Source: Zooshikella ganghwensis DSM 15267 (GTDB taxonomy: Bacteria > Pseudomonadota > Gammaproteobacteria > Pseudomonadales > Zooshikellaceae). Taken from it: 34,151 nucleotides of DNA. Shown here one piece after another: positions 14,720 through 23,688 of the stretch. The stretch is from positions 1-34,151 of the forward strand of contig NZ_AUAF01000043.1 of the NCBI RefSeq assembly GCF_000428585.1, given 5' to 3'. Position 1 is the first letter of the stretch. Every line of letters starts with the position of its first letter. A model generated the notes under the pieces. It worked only from the letters and a program-made list of their open reading frames with translations. It ran no database searches and was not told the origin of the DNA. Made by a program: the position numbers and the translations under genes.

Positions 14720-17692
14720 ATGCAATCATTGCCATTAAGCGATTGTCCCCAGGAGATTAGCTCATTAGTGACTTTTTACTGGGAGCAGTTTGTACAAAAT
14801 TGCCGCGACAATAACACAGTTTGCAATGACTTGGATAGATTGCCAGACAGTTTTTGGGCCGATTTGGTGACTGTGTGGGGAGGGAGCAGTTATGTTGCTC
14901 AGCAATGTTGTCATCACCCTGATTGGCTTTTGGCACTGGCGCAGGAATACGATACCCATAACCAGACAGTCACTGATCCGGTAACGTCAACATTAGCTTT
15001 AACCCTGGCTGATATTGATCGTGAAGATTTAGTGATGGAAGCTGTACGGCAGTTTCGTCACAGAGCAATGGTAGGCATCATTTGGCGTGATTTAACAAAT
15101 AAAGCAACCCTTATCGAGACAACTGCTGCTTTAACGGAGCTTGCAGAAGAGTGCATTGATGCCAGTTATCAATGGTATTACCAGTACTTCTCTGCGCAGT
15201 GGGGAACACCCGCTTGGCAACAAGGAGGTAAAGAGGGTAAACCACCGCATATGGTTATCTTGGGTATGGGAAAATTGGGGGCAGGGGAGTTGAACCTGTC
15301 CTCGGATATCGACTTGATATTTGCATATCCCCAAGCAGGGCACACTGAAGGAAAGCAAAAGGCTATCAGTAATCAGGAGTTTTTTGTTCGGCTTGGCCAA
15401 AAATTAATTAATGCATTGGATGCTAATACAAAAGATGGTTTTGCTTTTCGTGTAGATATGCGGTTACGCCCATATGGTCAAAGTGGGGCGCTGGTTTTAA
15501 ATTTTGATGCAATGGAACAGTACTATCAGGACCAGGGCCGTGACTGGGAGCGCTTTGCCATGATCAAGGCGCGAGTTGTTGGCGGCGACAAAAAAGCAGG
15601 AGCAGACTTGCTTGCCAGGTTGAAACCCTTCGTATTCAGGCGCTATGTCGATTTTAGTGCAGTTAATGCGCTGCGAGAAATGAAGCAAATGATTAGTCGC
15701 GAGGTGGTGCGCAAAGGCCGTCAACACAATATTAAGTTGGGGCCTGGAGGTATTCGTGAGGTTGAGTTTATTGTTCAGGCATTTCAGTTAATTCATGGTG
15801 GTCGAGACCCTGCACTACAGCAAAAGTCAGTCTTTAAATTACTCAATGTGCTAGCGGGTCAGGGCTATCTTCCTCTTGCCGCGACTCAAGAGCTTGAAAG
15901 TGCTTACCACTTTTTACGCAAATTAGAGCATGCTTTGCAAGCATGGGCAGACCAGCAAACACAAGACTTGCCAAAAGATAAAACTCAGCAGTGTAGGTTA
16001 GCCTGGAGTTTAGGGTTTGCTGACTGGAGCCTGTTAGCTCAAACCTTGGAAGAACACCGTAAAAAAGTCAGCTACCACTTTTCACAAATGGTCGCTGAGC
16101 CTACCGAAGAGCATGCTTCCAATGCAGTATTGTCCTGTTGGCAGTCGCTGTGGCAGGGGCAGCTAAGTGAAAATGAAGCGACACAGCAGTTGATAGCCCA
16201 CCAGTTTCAGCACCCTGAAACGATTCTTCAACGTTTACAGCAACTGGCAAGTGATAAGTCAGTGCGAATGATGCAACGTAAAGGTCGACAAAGGTTAGAC
16301 GCCTTTATGCCAATATTACTTGCTGCAGCTATTCACCAAAGTGATCCCAGCAATACGTTACTAAGAGTTTTACCTCTGGTGGAGCGTGTCCTAAGGCGGA
16401 CAGCATATATATTACTGTTAATTGAAAACCCTGTGGCACTTCAGCAGTTGTTAAAATTATGTGCTGCTACTCCTTGGATTGCCGATACCATTGCTCGTTA
16501 TCCAATGCTGCTGGATGAGTTTTTAGATGTGGGGTCACTTTATTCGCCACCTGATAAAGAAAAGTTGGCTGACGAGCTTCGGCAGCAATTAGCCAGAGTG
16601 CCAGAGGATGATATTGAGCTGCAGATGGAAACACTACGTTACTTTCGCATGGCGCATGTGTTGAGAGTGGCAGCTTCTGAAGTGGCAGGCACACTGCCAT
16701 TAATGAAGGTAAGCGATTATTTAACCTGGATCGCTGAGGCTGTGTTGGAGCATGTGTTGTATATTGCTTTGCATTATGTGCAAAGTCGATATGGTCATCC
16801 AGGTGGAATAGAGGGTGATCAGATTGAGTTTATTGTTATTGCTTACGGAAAATTAGCAGGTATAGAACTAAGTTATGGCTCAGATCTGGATTTAGTCTTT
16901 GTGTACAACGCTCCTCATAACCAGTCCTCTTCGGGTCCTAAAGAAATCGATAACAGCCTTTATTTTATGCGGCTTGGCCAGCGTATGATCCATATTCTTA
17001 CTGCGCAGACGCCTTCAGGACAACTTTATGATGTGGATATGCGGTTAAGACCTTCGGGCGCTTCGGGTTTATTAGTTTCAACCATTAATGCTTATGCAGA
17101 GTATCAAGCTGATAAAGCCTGGACTTGGGAACACCAGGCACTTGTCAGAGCAAGAGTAGTGGCTGGATCTCCTCAGCTAACGGGTCAATTTAGTGAGGTT
17201 CGGGCGCAGGTGTTGAGTCAAGCACGAGACCAGGAAAAACTCAAAGCTGAAGTGATTTCAATGCGAAAGAAAATGCGCGATAACCTGGCAACAAAAGAAA
17301 CGAATGGTGGGAGGAGTGATGCTGCCTGGTTGGCTGAGACAAAATTTAATCTTAAACACGATTATGGAGGTATCGTAGACATTGAATTTATGGTGCAATA
17401 TATGGTCCTGGCTTGGTCGCACCAATATTCTGACTTACTTACCTATACCGATAATATTCGGATTCTGGAAGAGTTGGAAAAAGCAGGTCTGTTAGCACCT
17501 GAATCTGCTAACCTGCTCCGCGAGGCTTACAAGGCTTATCGTTCTGCGGCTCATCGGCTGGTGTTACAAAATCAGTCTGGTGTAGTTACCGGCGATTCCT
17601 TTCATGAATATCGGCAAGGTGTTATTGCACTTTGGCAGCAGCTTCTGGGAGATACCCCAAGCCCAGTAGCTCATGAGAGTGGTGCCGACTAA
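14720..17692 (+). CDS. glnE: Bifunctional glutamine synthetase adenylyltransferase / adenylyl-removing enzyme
   Basis: GlnE adenylylates glutamine synthetase (GlnA) when nitrogen is plentiful and removes the AMP when it is scarce, under the control of PII. The 990-residue protein shows both nucleotidyltransferase cores: the N-terminal deadenylase centre GMGKLGAGELNLSSDIDL (Ser195-Asp196-x-Asp198) and the C-terminal transferase centre AYGKLAGIELSYGSDLDL (Ser721-Asp722-x-Asp724). Each is followed by the DMRLRP-G-SG segment typical of the family and by GGIREVEFIVQ or GGIVDIEFMVQ helices. The start ATG has AAGGA about eight bases upstream. The gene is next to ilvE and divergent from aceE, the same order as in Pseudomonas. 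No anomaly is seen. Confidence 0.97.
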   Translation: MQSLPLSDCPQEISSLVTFYWEQFVQNCRDNNTVCNDLDRLPDSFWADLVTVWGGSSYVAQQCCHHPDWLLALAQEYDTHNQTVTDPVTSTLALTLADIDREDLVMEAVRQFRHRAMVGIIWRDLTNKATLIETTAALTELAEECIDASYQWYYQYFSAQWGTPAWQQGGKEGKPPHMVILGMGKLGAGELNLSSDIDLIFAYPQAGHTEGKQKAISNQEFFVRLGQKLINALDANTKDGFAFRVDMRLRPYGQSGALVLNFDAMEQYYQDQGRDWERFAMIKARVVGGDKKAGADLLARLKPFVFRRYVDFSAVNALREMKQMISREVVRKGRQHNIKLGPGGIREVEFIVQAFQLIHGGRDPALQQKSVFKLLNVLAGQGYLPLAATQELESAYHFLRKLEHALQAWADQQTQDLPKDKTQQCRLAWSLGFADWSLLAQTLEEHRKKVSYHFSQMVAEPTEEHASNAVLSCWQSLWQGQLSENEATQQLIAHQFQHPETILQRLQQLASDKSVRMMQRKGRQRLDAFMPILLAAAIHQSDPSNTLLRVLPLVERVLRRTAYILLLIENPVALQQLLKLCAATPWIADTIARYPMLLDEFLDVGSLYSPPDKEKLADELRQQLARVPEDDIELQMETLRYFRMAHVLRVAASEVAGTLPLMKVSDYLTWIAEAVLEHVLYIALHYVQSRYGHPGGIEGDQIEFIVIAYGKLAGIELSYGSDLDLVFVYNAPHNQSSSGPKEIDNSLYFMRLGQRMIHILTAQTPSGQLYDVDMRLRPSGASGLLVSTINAYAEYQADKAWTWEHQALVRARVVAGSPQLTGQFSEVRAQVLSQARDQEKLKAEVISMRKKMRDNLATKETNGGRSDAAWLAETKFNLKHDYGGIVDIEFMVQYMVLAWSHQYSDLLTYTDNIRILEELEKAGLLAPESANLLREAYKAYRSAAHRLVLQNQSGVVTGDSFHEYRQGVIALWQQLLGDTPSPVAHESGAD

Positions 17693-17772
17693 ACTTATAC
17701 CTTTTGCATGAGTGCTATTAACTAATTGTTAAACCTGACATAGAGAAGCAGATTGAACAAGGAGTCTCATTT

Positions 17773-18696
17773 ATGACGATGGCCGATCGCGATGGTCTGA
17801 TTTGGTTTGATGGGGAGATGGTGCCTTGGCGTGAGGCTAAAACCCATGTGCTAACCCATACACTGCATTATGGCTTAGGGGTATTTGAGGGGGTGCGAGC
17901 TTATCATACTGATCGCGGACCTTGTATTTTCAGATTGCAAGAGCACACGGATCGTTTGTTTCGAAGTGCCCATATCTTGGGGATGAATATTCCTTTTAGC
18001 AAAGACGTACTCATTGCTGCGCAAAAAGCGGCAGTTAAAGAGAACAAGCTCGATAATGCTTACCTAAGGCCAATGTGCTTTTATGGCTCTGAAGGTATGG
18101 GGTTGCGGGCTGACAATCTGCAAGTTCACACCATTGTTGCTGCCTGGGAGTGGCCCAGTTATATGAGCCCTGAAGCGTTAGAACATGGGATTAAAATTCG
18201 GACTTCTTCATACACTCGCCACCATGTCAATATTACGATGTGTAAAGCAAAGGCGAATGGTAACTACATTAACTCAATGCTGGCATTGAAAGAAGCCCAG
18301 GACTGCGGTTGTGAAGAAGCATTACTGCTGGATAATGAAGGCTATGTTGCTGAAGGTAGTGGTGAAAATATTTTCCTTGTTAAAAACGGCAAGTTATACA
18401 CGCCTGAACTTACTTCCTGTCTAGAAGGTATTACGCGAGATAGTATTCTACAGTTTGCTGCAGAGTTGGGTATAGAGGTGATTGAAAAGCGTATTACTCG
18501 CGATGAGGTATATGTTGCCGATGAGGCCTTTTTTACAGGAACAGCGGCTGAAGTATTGCCTATCAGGATGCATGATAACCGGGTTATTGGTAAAGGCGAT
18601 CGTGGCCCAGTAACTACGAAATTACAGCAAATGTACTTCGATCAGGTCACGGGTAAGCGTGATGCTAATCCCGAATGGCTCACTCCTGTGTTATGA
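17773..18696 (+). CDS. ilvE: Branched-chain amino acid aminotransferase (PLP fold type IV)
   Basis: IlvE transfers the amino group between glutamate and the keto acids of Leu, Ile and Val, the last step of their synthesis. The 307-residue length is typical. Recognised segments are the N-terminal THTLHYGLGVFEGVRAY, the PLP-Lys region CKAKANGNYINSML (Lys160), the EGYVAEGSGENIF cofactor-binding strand, LEGITRDSIL and the FFTGTAAEVLPI segment near the C-terminus. AAGGAG lies about eight bases before the ATG. It is 80 bases downstream of glnE without an evident terminator between them, so co-transcription is possible. D-amino acid aminotransferase and ADC lyase belong to the same fold, but the length and motifs favour IlvE. 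Confidence 0.96.
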   Translation: MTMADRDGLIWFDGEMVPWREAKTHVLTHTLHYGLGVFEGVRAYHTDRGPCIFRLQEHTDRLFRSAHILGMNIPFSKDVLIAAQKAAVKENKLDNAYLRPMCFYGSEGMGLRADNLQVHTIVAAWEWPSYMSPEALEHGIKIRTSSYTRHHVNITMCKAKANGNYINSMLALKEAQDCGCEEALLLDNEGYVAEGSGENIFLVKNGKLYTPELTSCLEGITRDSILQFAAELGIEVIEKRITRDEVYVADEAFFTGTAAEVLPIRMHDNRVIGKGDRGPVTTKLQQMYFDQVTGKRDANPEWLTPVL

Positions 18697-18728
18697 TTCC
18701 CCGCTTGACGAAATTCCAGTCATTTTTT

Positions 18729-18772
18729 CCTGTATCTGGATGTCCAGATACAGGTTGCCTTAATTAAGGCAA
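18729..18772. other. Two stacked inverted repeats between ilvE and waaF
   Basis: First hairpin: CCTGTATCTGG (18729-18739), loop ATGT, CCAGATACAGG (18744-18754), 11 perfect pairs. Directly after it comes the perfect 18-base palindrome TTGCCTTAATTAAGGCAA (18755-18772). No T-run follows either on the plus strand, so they do not look like a standard terminator. They could be a transcript-stabilising or processing element, a factor-dependent end of the ilvE transcript, or a regulator site for the LPS operon that starts 36 bases downstream. Confidence 0.75.
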
Positions 18773-18807
18773 GAAAAAACTAACTCTAATGTAAATTGGT
18801 TGCGCGC

Positions 18808-19884
18808 GTGAAGATCCTTGTGGTTGGTCCCTCCTGGGTGGGGGATATGGTCATGGCACAAACACTGTTTATGAGTCTTAAAGCTCAGCATCCAGGCTGT
18901 GTTATTGATGTACTGGCCCCAGAGTGGAGCCGTCCTATTTTGCAGCGAATGCCTGAAGTGCATAAAAGTATTGCTATGCCTGTGGGGCATGGCGAGCTGA
19001 AGTTATCTGCACGTTGGCATCTAGCTCGAAAATTGCGTTATAAACATTATGATCAGGCGATAGTTTTGCCAAATTCACTGAAGTCGGTGCTGGTTCCGGC
19101 AATGGCAAAAATTCCACAGCGAACCGGTTGGGTCGGCGAGTGTCGCTATGGGCTTCTCAATGATATTCGTAAGCTGGATAAATCGGCTTTACCATTAATG
19201 ATTCAACGCTTTATAGCGTTGGCTTACCCCGCTAATACACCATTACCTGGCGATTTACCTGCTCCCGCGCTGCATGTCGACAAAGTTTCTATGCAAAAAG
19301 CACTAGCGCGTTATGAATTAATGGCGGATGAACGTTCCCCAGTACTTGCACTTTGTCCTGGCGCTGAGTTTGGACCCGCAAAACGTTGGCCTGAGCAGCA
19401 CTACAGTGCGGTAGCTACGCATATGATTCAAGCGGGTTGGCAAGTATGGTTATTAGGCTCTGCAAAGGACCAGGAAGTGACAACAAAGATTGCTTCGCAG
19501 ATTCCTGAGCAGTGGCAAAATCGGGTGCAAAATTTAGCAGGAAGAACCTCACTTGCAGAAGCCATTGATTTACTCTCTATGGCTTCCGCTGTGGTCAGTA
19601 ATGACTCTGGGTTAATGCATATTGCAGCAGCCTTAGAGCGACCACTTGTTGTGGTTTATGGTTCTACATCACCTGACTTTACGCCCCCCTTAAATCAACA
19701 GCAGGCGGTAGTGCGTTTAGGTTTAGAGTGTAGTCCCTGCTTTAAGCGCGAGTGTCCCTTGGGACATTTAAAGTGTCTTCATCAATTAACTCCACCTACG
19801 GTAATTGAGGCACTACAAAAGCTTGTGCCTGTTGTGTCTGAGAATAAAAAGCCTGCAAAGAGCGTCGCTAGCTCATGTGGATAA
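18808..19884 (+). CDS. waaF: ADP-heptose:LPS heptosyltransferase II
   Basis: WaaF adds the second heptose to the inner LPS core at the cytoplasmic face of the inner membrane. I start at GTG 18808 (358 residues) because the N-terminus VKILVVGPSWVGDMVMAQ then aligns with WaaF proteins, which begin MKILVIGPSWVGD; a TTG at 18796 would add four residues, and neither start has a good ribosome binding site. GT9-family features are present: CPGAEFGPAKRWP (~190), ASAVVSNDSGLMHIAAAL (~265) and the characteristic Cys-rich tail CSPCFKRECPLGHLKCL (~315-332). It is the first gene of the LPS core cluster, which continues without long gaps. No odd features apart from the weak start site are seen. Confidence 0.95.
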   Translation: MKILVVGPSWVGDMVMAQTLFMSLKAQHPGCVIDVLAPEWSRPILQRMPEVHKSIAMPVGHGELKLSARWHLARKLRYKHYDQAIVLPNSLKSVLVPAMAKIPQRTGWVGECRYGLLNDIRKLDKSALPLMIQRFIALAYPANTPLPGDLPAPALHVDKVSMQKALARYELMADERSPVLALCPGAEFGPAKRWPEQHYSAVATHMIQAGWQVWLLGSAKDQEVTTKIASQIPEQWQNRVQNLAGRTSLAEAIDLLSMASAVVSNDSGLMHIAAALERPLVVVYGSTSPDFTPPLNQQQAVVRLGLECSPCFKRECPLGHLKCLHQLTPPTVIEALQKLVPVVSENKKPAKSVASSCG

Positions 19885-19908
19885 TGTTCAGTTAAATATT
19901 GAGCGGCA

Positions 19909-20946
19909 ATGAAAAAAGTACTTGTTGTAAAAACCTCATCGCTTGGTGATGTTATTCATACATTACCAGCCTTAACTGATGCGCAAGAAGCTATTCCTGG
20001 CATTCGATTTGATTGGGTTGTGGAAGAGGCATTTGCAGAAATTCCCCATTGGCATCCTGCCGTAGATAAAGTTATTCCGGTAGCTATTCGCCGCTGGCGG
20101 AAAAATATTGTGAAAACCCTGACGCAGGGCGAGTGGCAGCAGTTTAAACAACAACTGCAGGCAACCACCTATGATGCGATCATCGATGCACAAGGTTTAT
20201 TGAAAAGTGCATGGCTGACATATTTAACGCATGGTCCAAGCTATGGTATGGATAAATCTTCTGCTAGAGAGGCATTAGCGGCTCACCTTTATCAGCATAC
20301 TATACCTGTTGTGAAAGGTATTCATGCGGTAGAACGTGTTCGTCAGCTATTCGCAAATGCTTTGGATTACAAGCTGCCAAGCCAAAGAGGAAAGTTTGCA
20401 CTTAATAAAACAATGCTCCTTGCTGACTCTCCTGAAATCAATCAAATTGCTTCAGTATTATCTTCCAGTCCTTATGTTGTTTTTTTGCATGGTACAACAC
20501 GTGAGCAAAAACATTGGCCTGAGCCTTACTGGTTTGAGCTGGCAGAAAAGTTCGCAGAACAGGGGCTTTATATTGTGTTGCCTTGGGGGAATGAGGTAGA
20601 AAAGCAGAGAGCTGATCGTATTCAATCTAAGGTTTCATCAAAAGCCGTGGTTTTACCCAAACTGAACCTGGCGGGTATAGCTGGCGTTTTGGCTAAGGCT
20701 ACTTGTGTAATCGCAGTAGATACCGGATTAGGTCATCTTGCAGCTGCTCTGGATAGACCCTGTATCTCGTTATATGGGCCAACGAGCCCACGCTTAGTCG
20801 GTACTTACGGTGAAGGCCAATGTCATTTGACCGTTGATGATGCCAACGCGACTAACAATAAGCCACTTCCTGCTGTTGAGCCTGCTATTTTTCGTAGCTT
20901 AATGCCAGTTCAGGTGTTTCAGGCAGTCCAACCATTCTTAGCCTAG
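19909..20946 (+). CDS. waaC: ADP-heptose:LPS heptosyltransferase I
   Basis: WaaC adds the first heptose to Kdo2-lipid A. The 345-residue GT9 enzyme begins KKVLVVKTSSLGDVIHTLPAL, the diagnostic WaaC N-terminus, and carries FLHGTTREQKHWPEPYW (~195) and CVIAVDTGLGHLAAALDRP (~265), the ADP-heptose-binding half of the fold. It follows waaF by 24 bases and precedes waaG by 11, as expected in one operon. It differs from the neighbouring WaaF in lacking the Cys-rich tail, which separates heptosyltransferase I from II. Identity is well supported by sequence and by position. Confidence 0.96.
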   Translation: MKKVLVVKTSSLGDVIHTLPALTDAQEAIPGIRFDWVVEEAFAEIPHWHPAVDKVIPVAIRRWRKNIVKTLTQGEWQQFKQQLQATTYDAIIDAQGLLKSAWLTYLTHGPSYGMDKSSAREALAAHLYQHTIPVVKGIHAVERVRQLFANALDYKLPSQRGKFALNKTMLLADSPEINQIASVLSSSPYVVFLHGTTREQKHWPEPYWFELAEKFAEQGLYIVLPWGNEVEKQRADRIQSKVSSKAVVLPKLNLAGIAGVLAKATCVIAVDTGLGHLAAALDRPCISLYGPTSPRLVGTYGEGQCHLTVDDANATNNKPLPAVEPAIFRSLMPVQVFQAVQPFLA

Positions 20947-20957
20947 ATCGTTGCACT

Positions 20958-22091
20958 ATGAAGTTAGCATTTATTCTTTTCAAGTATTTTCCGTATGGTG
21001 GATTGCAACGCGATTTTTTGCGTATTGCGCTTGAATGTCAGAGTCGTGGGCATGACATTGTGGTTTATACCATGGATTGGCAAGGTGAAAAGCCTGCTGG
21101 TTTTGTTATCCATCAAATCAAACCAAAAGCATTAGCGGCTCATAAACGGGATAAGTGTTTTCATCAAGCGGTGATGAATCATATTGAGCAAAACGCAGTA
21201 GATTGTGTTATTGGCTTTAATAAAATGCCAGGGCTGGATATTTATTATGCAGCTGATGCTTGCTATGAAGACAAAGCACGTTTACAGAGAAGTAAATTAT
21301 ATCGTTTGATGCATCGCTATAAACATTTTTCGGCATTTGAGAGAGGGGTTTTTAGCCCTGAAAGTGCAACTCATATTTTACTGATTGCCCCTGCTCAGCA
21401 AGCTTTATTTGAGCAGTATTATCACACCCCACCTGAACGATTCCATATATTACCACCAGGCATTTCTCGTGATCGCTGTGCTCCAGAAAATGCAGCAGAA
21501 ATTCGTCAGCAGCTGCGTGAAGAATTTAATATTGCAGCCAGTGATAAGTTTGTATTGATGGTCGGGTCTGGCTTTCGAACCAAAGGACTGGATAGAGCGC
21601 TTAATGCTATTGCAGCTTTACCTGAACAATTGAAACAAAGCATACACTTTATGGTGATAGGCCAAGATAATGCTAAACCATTTTGGCGACTTGCCCGTGG
21701 GCTTGGTATTGAAAAGCAGTTATCTATTTTATCGGGGCGAGATGATATTCCACGCTTTTTATTGGGAGCCGATTTACTGATTCATCCGGCTTATCATGAA
21801 AATACGGGTACAGTATTACTTGAGGCGGCCGTTGCAGGATTACCTGTATTGACGACGGACATTTGTGGATACGCACACTATATAGATGAGGCCGATATTG
21901 GTCGTGTGGTGCAGTCACCTTTTAAGCAAGATGATTTAAATAAGCAGTTACTGGCAATGCTCTCTGATCCGGAGGCGTATCAGCAGAGGCATGAAAATGG
22001 TTTGCAGTTTGCCAAACATGCTGATATTTACAGCATGCCACAGCAAGCAAGTACATTGATTGAACAGTTAGCCAGTCAGCGGGGTAAGTAG
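20958..22091 (+). CDS. waaG: LPS core glycosyltransferase WaaG (GT4)
   Basis: WaaG adds the first hexose of the outer core to heptose II (glucose in E. coli; a galactosamine in Pseudomonas by family knowledge), so the sugar here is not certain. The 377-residue GT4 enzyme has LFKYFPYGGLQRDFLRIA at the N-terminus, NKMPGLDIYYAADACY (~97-112), and the GT4 E-x7-E motif in HPAYHENTGTVLLEAAVAG (~277-295). The stop codon TAG ends two bases before the TTG start of waaP, so translation of the two is probably coupled. No unusual features are seen. Confidence 0.95.
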   Translation: MKLAFILFKYFPYGGLQRDFLRIALECQSRGHDIVVYTMDWQGEKPAGFVIHQIKPKALAAHKRDKCFHQAVMNHIEQNAVDCVIGFNKMPGLDIYYAADACYEDKARLQRSKLYRLMHRYKHFSAFERGVFSPESATHILLIAPAQQALFEQYYHTPPERFHILPPGISRDRCAPENAAEIRQQLREEFNIAASDKFVLMVGSGFRTKGLDRALNAIAALPEQLKQSIHFMVIGQDNAKPFWRLARGLGIEKQLSILSGRDDIPRFLLGADLLIHPAYHENTGTVLLEAAVAGLPVLTTDICGYAHYIDEADIGRVVQSPFKQDDLNKQLLAMLSDPEAYQQRHENGLQFAKHADIYSMPQQASTLIEQLASQRGK

Positions 22092-22093
22092 CT

Positions 22094-22906
22094 TTGACTA
22101 TTTATTTGCGAAAAGAGTTTGAAGAGCGTTGGACTGGGCTGGATCCCTTTGAGCAAGTTAAACTATTACAGGGAAAGGTTTTTCGTGAACTGGAGGCGCG
22201 TCGTACGCTTCAGTTTGAAAGTGCAGGAAAAAGCTATTTTGCAAAAATCCATGGTGGTATTGGCTGGAAAGAAATAATCGCGAACCTTCTTCGATTCCGC
22301 TTGCCTGTACTGGGCGCAGAAAATGAGTGGTTAGCGATTAGGCGCCTGGAGAAAGCTGAAGTACCGACAATGACAGTTGCTGCATATGGAAAGCGAGGAA
22401 AAAATCCTGCACAACAGCTGTCGTTTATTATTACTGATGATTTAACGAATACCATCAGTTTGGAGGACTACACGCTTGATTGGTTAAAGCATCCTCCATC
22501 TTATGCGATAAAATATCAGCTGATTAAAAAAGTTGCTGAATACACAAAGAAAATGCATCTGAGTGGTGTTAATCATCGTGATTATTATATATGCCATTAT
22601 TTATTACATTTACCAGAAGATGGTTCTGAGTTAACAGTAGATACTATAAAGCTCAACTTGATTGACCTGCACAGAGCACAGGTTCGCTCTAAAACACCAA
22701 CACGCTGGATTAAAAAAGATTTGGCGGCACTTTATTTTTCAGTATTAGATATTGGCTTAACGTACCGAGATGTCTTGCGGTTTATTCGTTATTATACTGG
22801 CGTACCACTAAGACAGGCTCTGAAGAATCAACGCTATTGGCAAAGCATTACTCACAAAGCAAAGAAAATGTACCTTCGAAAACAGCGGAAGGGTGACGCC
22901 ATTTAG
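22094..22906 (+). CDS. waaP: LPS core heptose I kinase
   Basis: WaaP phosphorylates heptose I of the inner core, a step that supports outer-membrane integrity and polycation resistance. The 270 residues match the usual WaaP length. The protein-kinase-like fold is seen in FAKIHGGIGWKEI (nucleotide-binding Lys), AENEWLAI, the catalytic loop NHRDYYICHYLLH with Asp163 (the residue number I recall as essential in the P. aeruginosa enzyme) and LIDLHRAQ, the metal-binding Asp. The start is TTG two bases after the waaG stop; an internal ATG is not supported because it would remove the conserved N-terminus. The gene is followed by two further kinase-like genes, as in the Pseudomonas locus. Confidence 0.95.
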   Translation: MTIYLRKEFEERWTGLDPFEQVKLLQGKVFRELEARRTLQFESAGKSYFAKIHGGIGWKEIIANLLRFRLPVLGAENEWLAIRRLEKAEVPTMTVAAYGKRGKNPAQQLSFIITDDLTNTISLEDYTLDWLKHPPSYAIKYQLIKKVAEYTKKMHLSGVNHRDYYICHYLLHLPEDGSELTVDTIKLNLIDLHRAQVRSKTPTRWIKKDLAALYFSVLDIGLTYRDVLRFIRYYTGVPLRQALKNQRYWQSITHKAKKMYLRKQRKGDAI

Positions 22907-22930
22907 CGCATGTACTTGAGGAGTAGTCGT

Positions 22931-23683
22931 TTGATAACAACTGAGTGGACGGTAACACCAAGCTATCAACAAGGTGATACGGGAGATGCTTTTTCTAGTT
23001 TGGAAAAGGTGTTTTCGTTACCTGGCGAGCTAATCACAACAGACCCTATAAGTGCTGTATATAAGGTGAGAGTTGGCGATAAATACTATTTTGTTAAACG
23101 CTATACAGCGGGTGGTAAAGGTATTCGACGTTACCTTGGCCCAAGCCGGGTAAAAATGGAGTGGCAGAATCTCTTATTTTTTCAAAAATTAGGTCTTCCC
23201 ACAGCCCCTATTGTTGCTTATGGAGAGTCCAGATTTTTAGGTAAAACCCTCTGTGGAGCGCTTATCACAGAAGAGTTGGTTGGGACTGATGACTTAGCTT
23301 CCTTAGCACAGGCTGAGGCCTCCTGCCTAAAAGATCATAACTGGGTTACAGCGGTTAGTAATCAAGTGGCTGATGCAACGAGAGTTCTACACAGGGAAAG
23401 ATTCGCACATAACGACTTAAAGTGGCGTAATGTCTTAGTTACGACTGGACCTAATCCACAAATTTATTTAATTGATTGTCCTGCAGGCACCCGCTGGTTT
23501 GGTCCAATGCTGAGCTATCGTAAAATTAAAGACCTGGCATGTCTGGATAAGGTTGCTAAGTATCAGTTAACCCCCAAGCAGCGTCTAGCATTTTATAAGC
23601 GCTATCGGCAGTGTGGTAAGTTGTCTATTGCTGATAAGCATCAAATTCATAAAATTTTGCAGTTTTTTGCTGGTCGAGAATAG
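22931..23683 (+). CDS. LPS-core kinase-like protein (WapP/WapQ type, InaA/RIO-like fold)
   Basis: I start at TTG 22931 (250 residues) because GAGGAG lies seven bases upstream at 22918-22923. The in-frame ATG at 22910 adds seven residues, and its nearest purine-rich sequence is too far away. Numbered from 22931, the kinase fold is shown by YYFVKRY (Lys56), KMEWQNLLFFQKLGLPTAP, the catalytic loop HNDLKWRNVL (Asp162) and LIDC (metal-binding Asp182). These match the lipopolysaccharide-kinase/InaA group. Its position between waaP and the double-kinase gene corresponds to wapP or wapQ of Pseudomonas. It is expected to phosphorylate a core sugar, probably heptose II, but which position cannot be told from sequence, so I give no symbol. 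Key catalytic residues are present. Confidence 0.82.
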   Translation: MITTEWTVTPSYQQGDTGDAFSSLEKVFSLPGELITTDPISAVYKVRVGDKYYFVKRYTAGGKGIRRYLGPSRVKMEWQNLLFFQKLGLPTAPIVAYGESRFLGKTLCGALITEELVGTDDLASLAQAEASCLKDHNWVTAVSNQVADATRVLHRERFAHNDLKWRNVLVTTGPNPQIYLIDCPAGTRWFGPMLSYRKIKDLACLDKVAKYQLTPKQRLAFYKRYRQCGKLSIADKHQIHKILQFFAGRE

Positions 23684-23688
23684 GTGTC

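Noticed and set aside
18729-18754. Hairpin after ilvE as a rho-independent terminator
   Set aside because: The stem is strong but no T-run follows on the plus strand; T residues lie only upstream of it.
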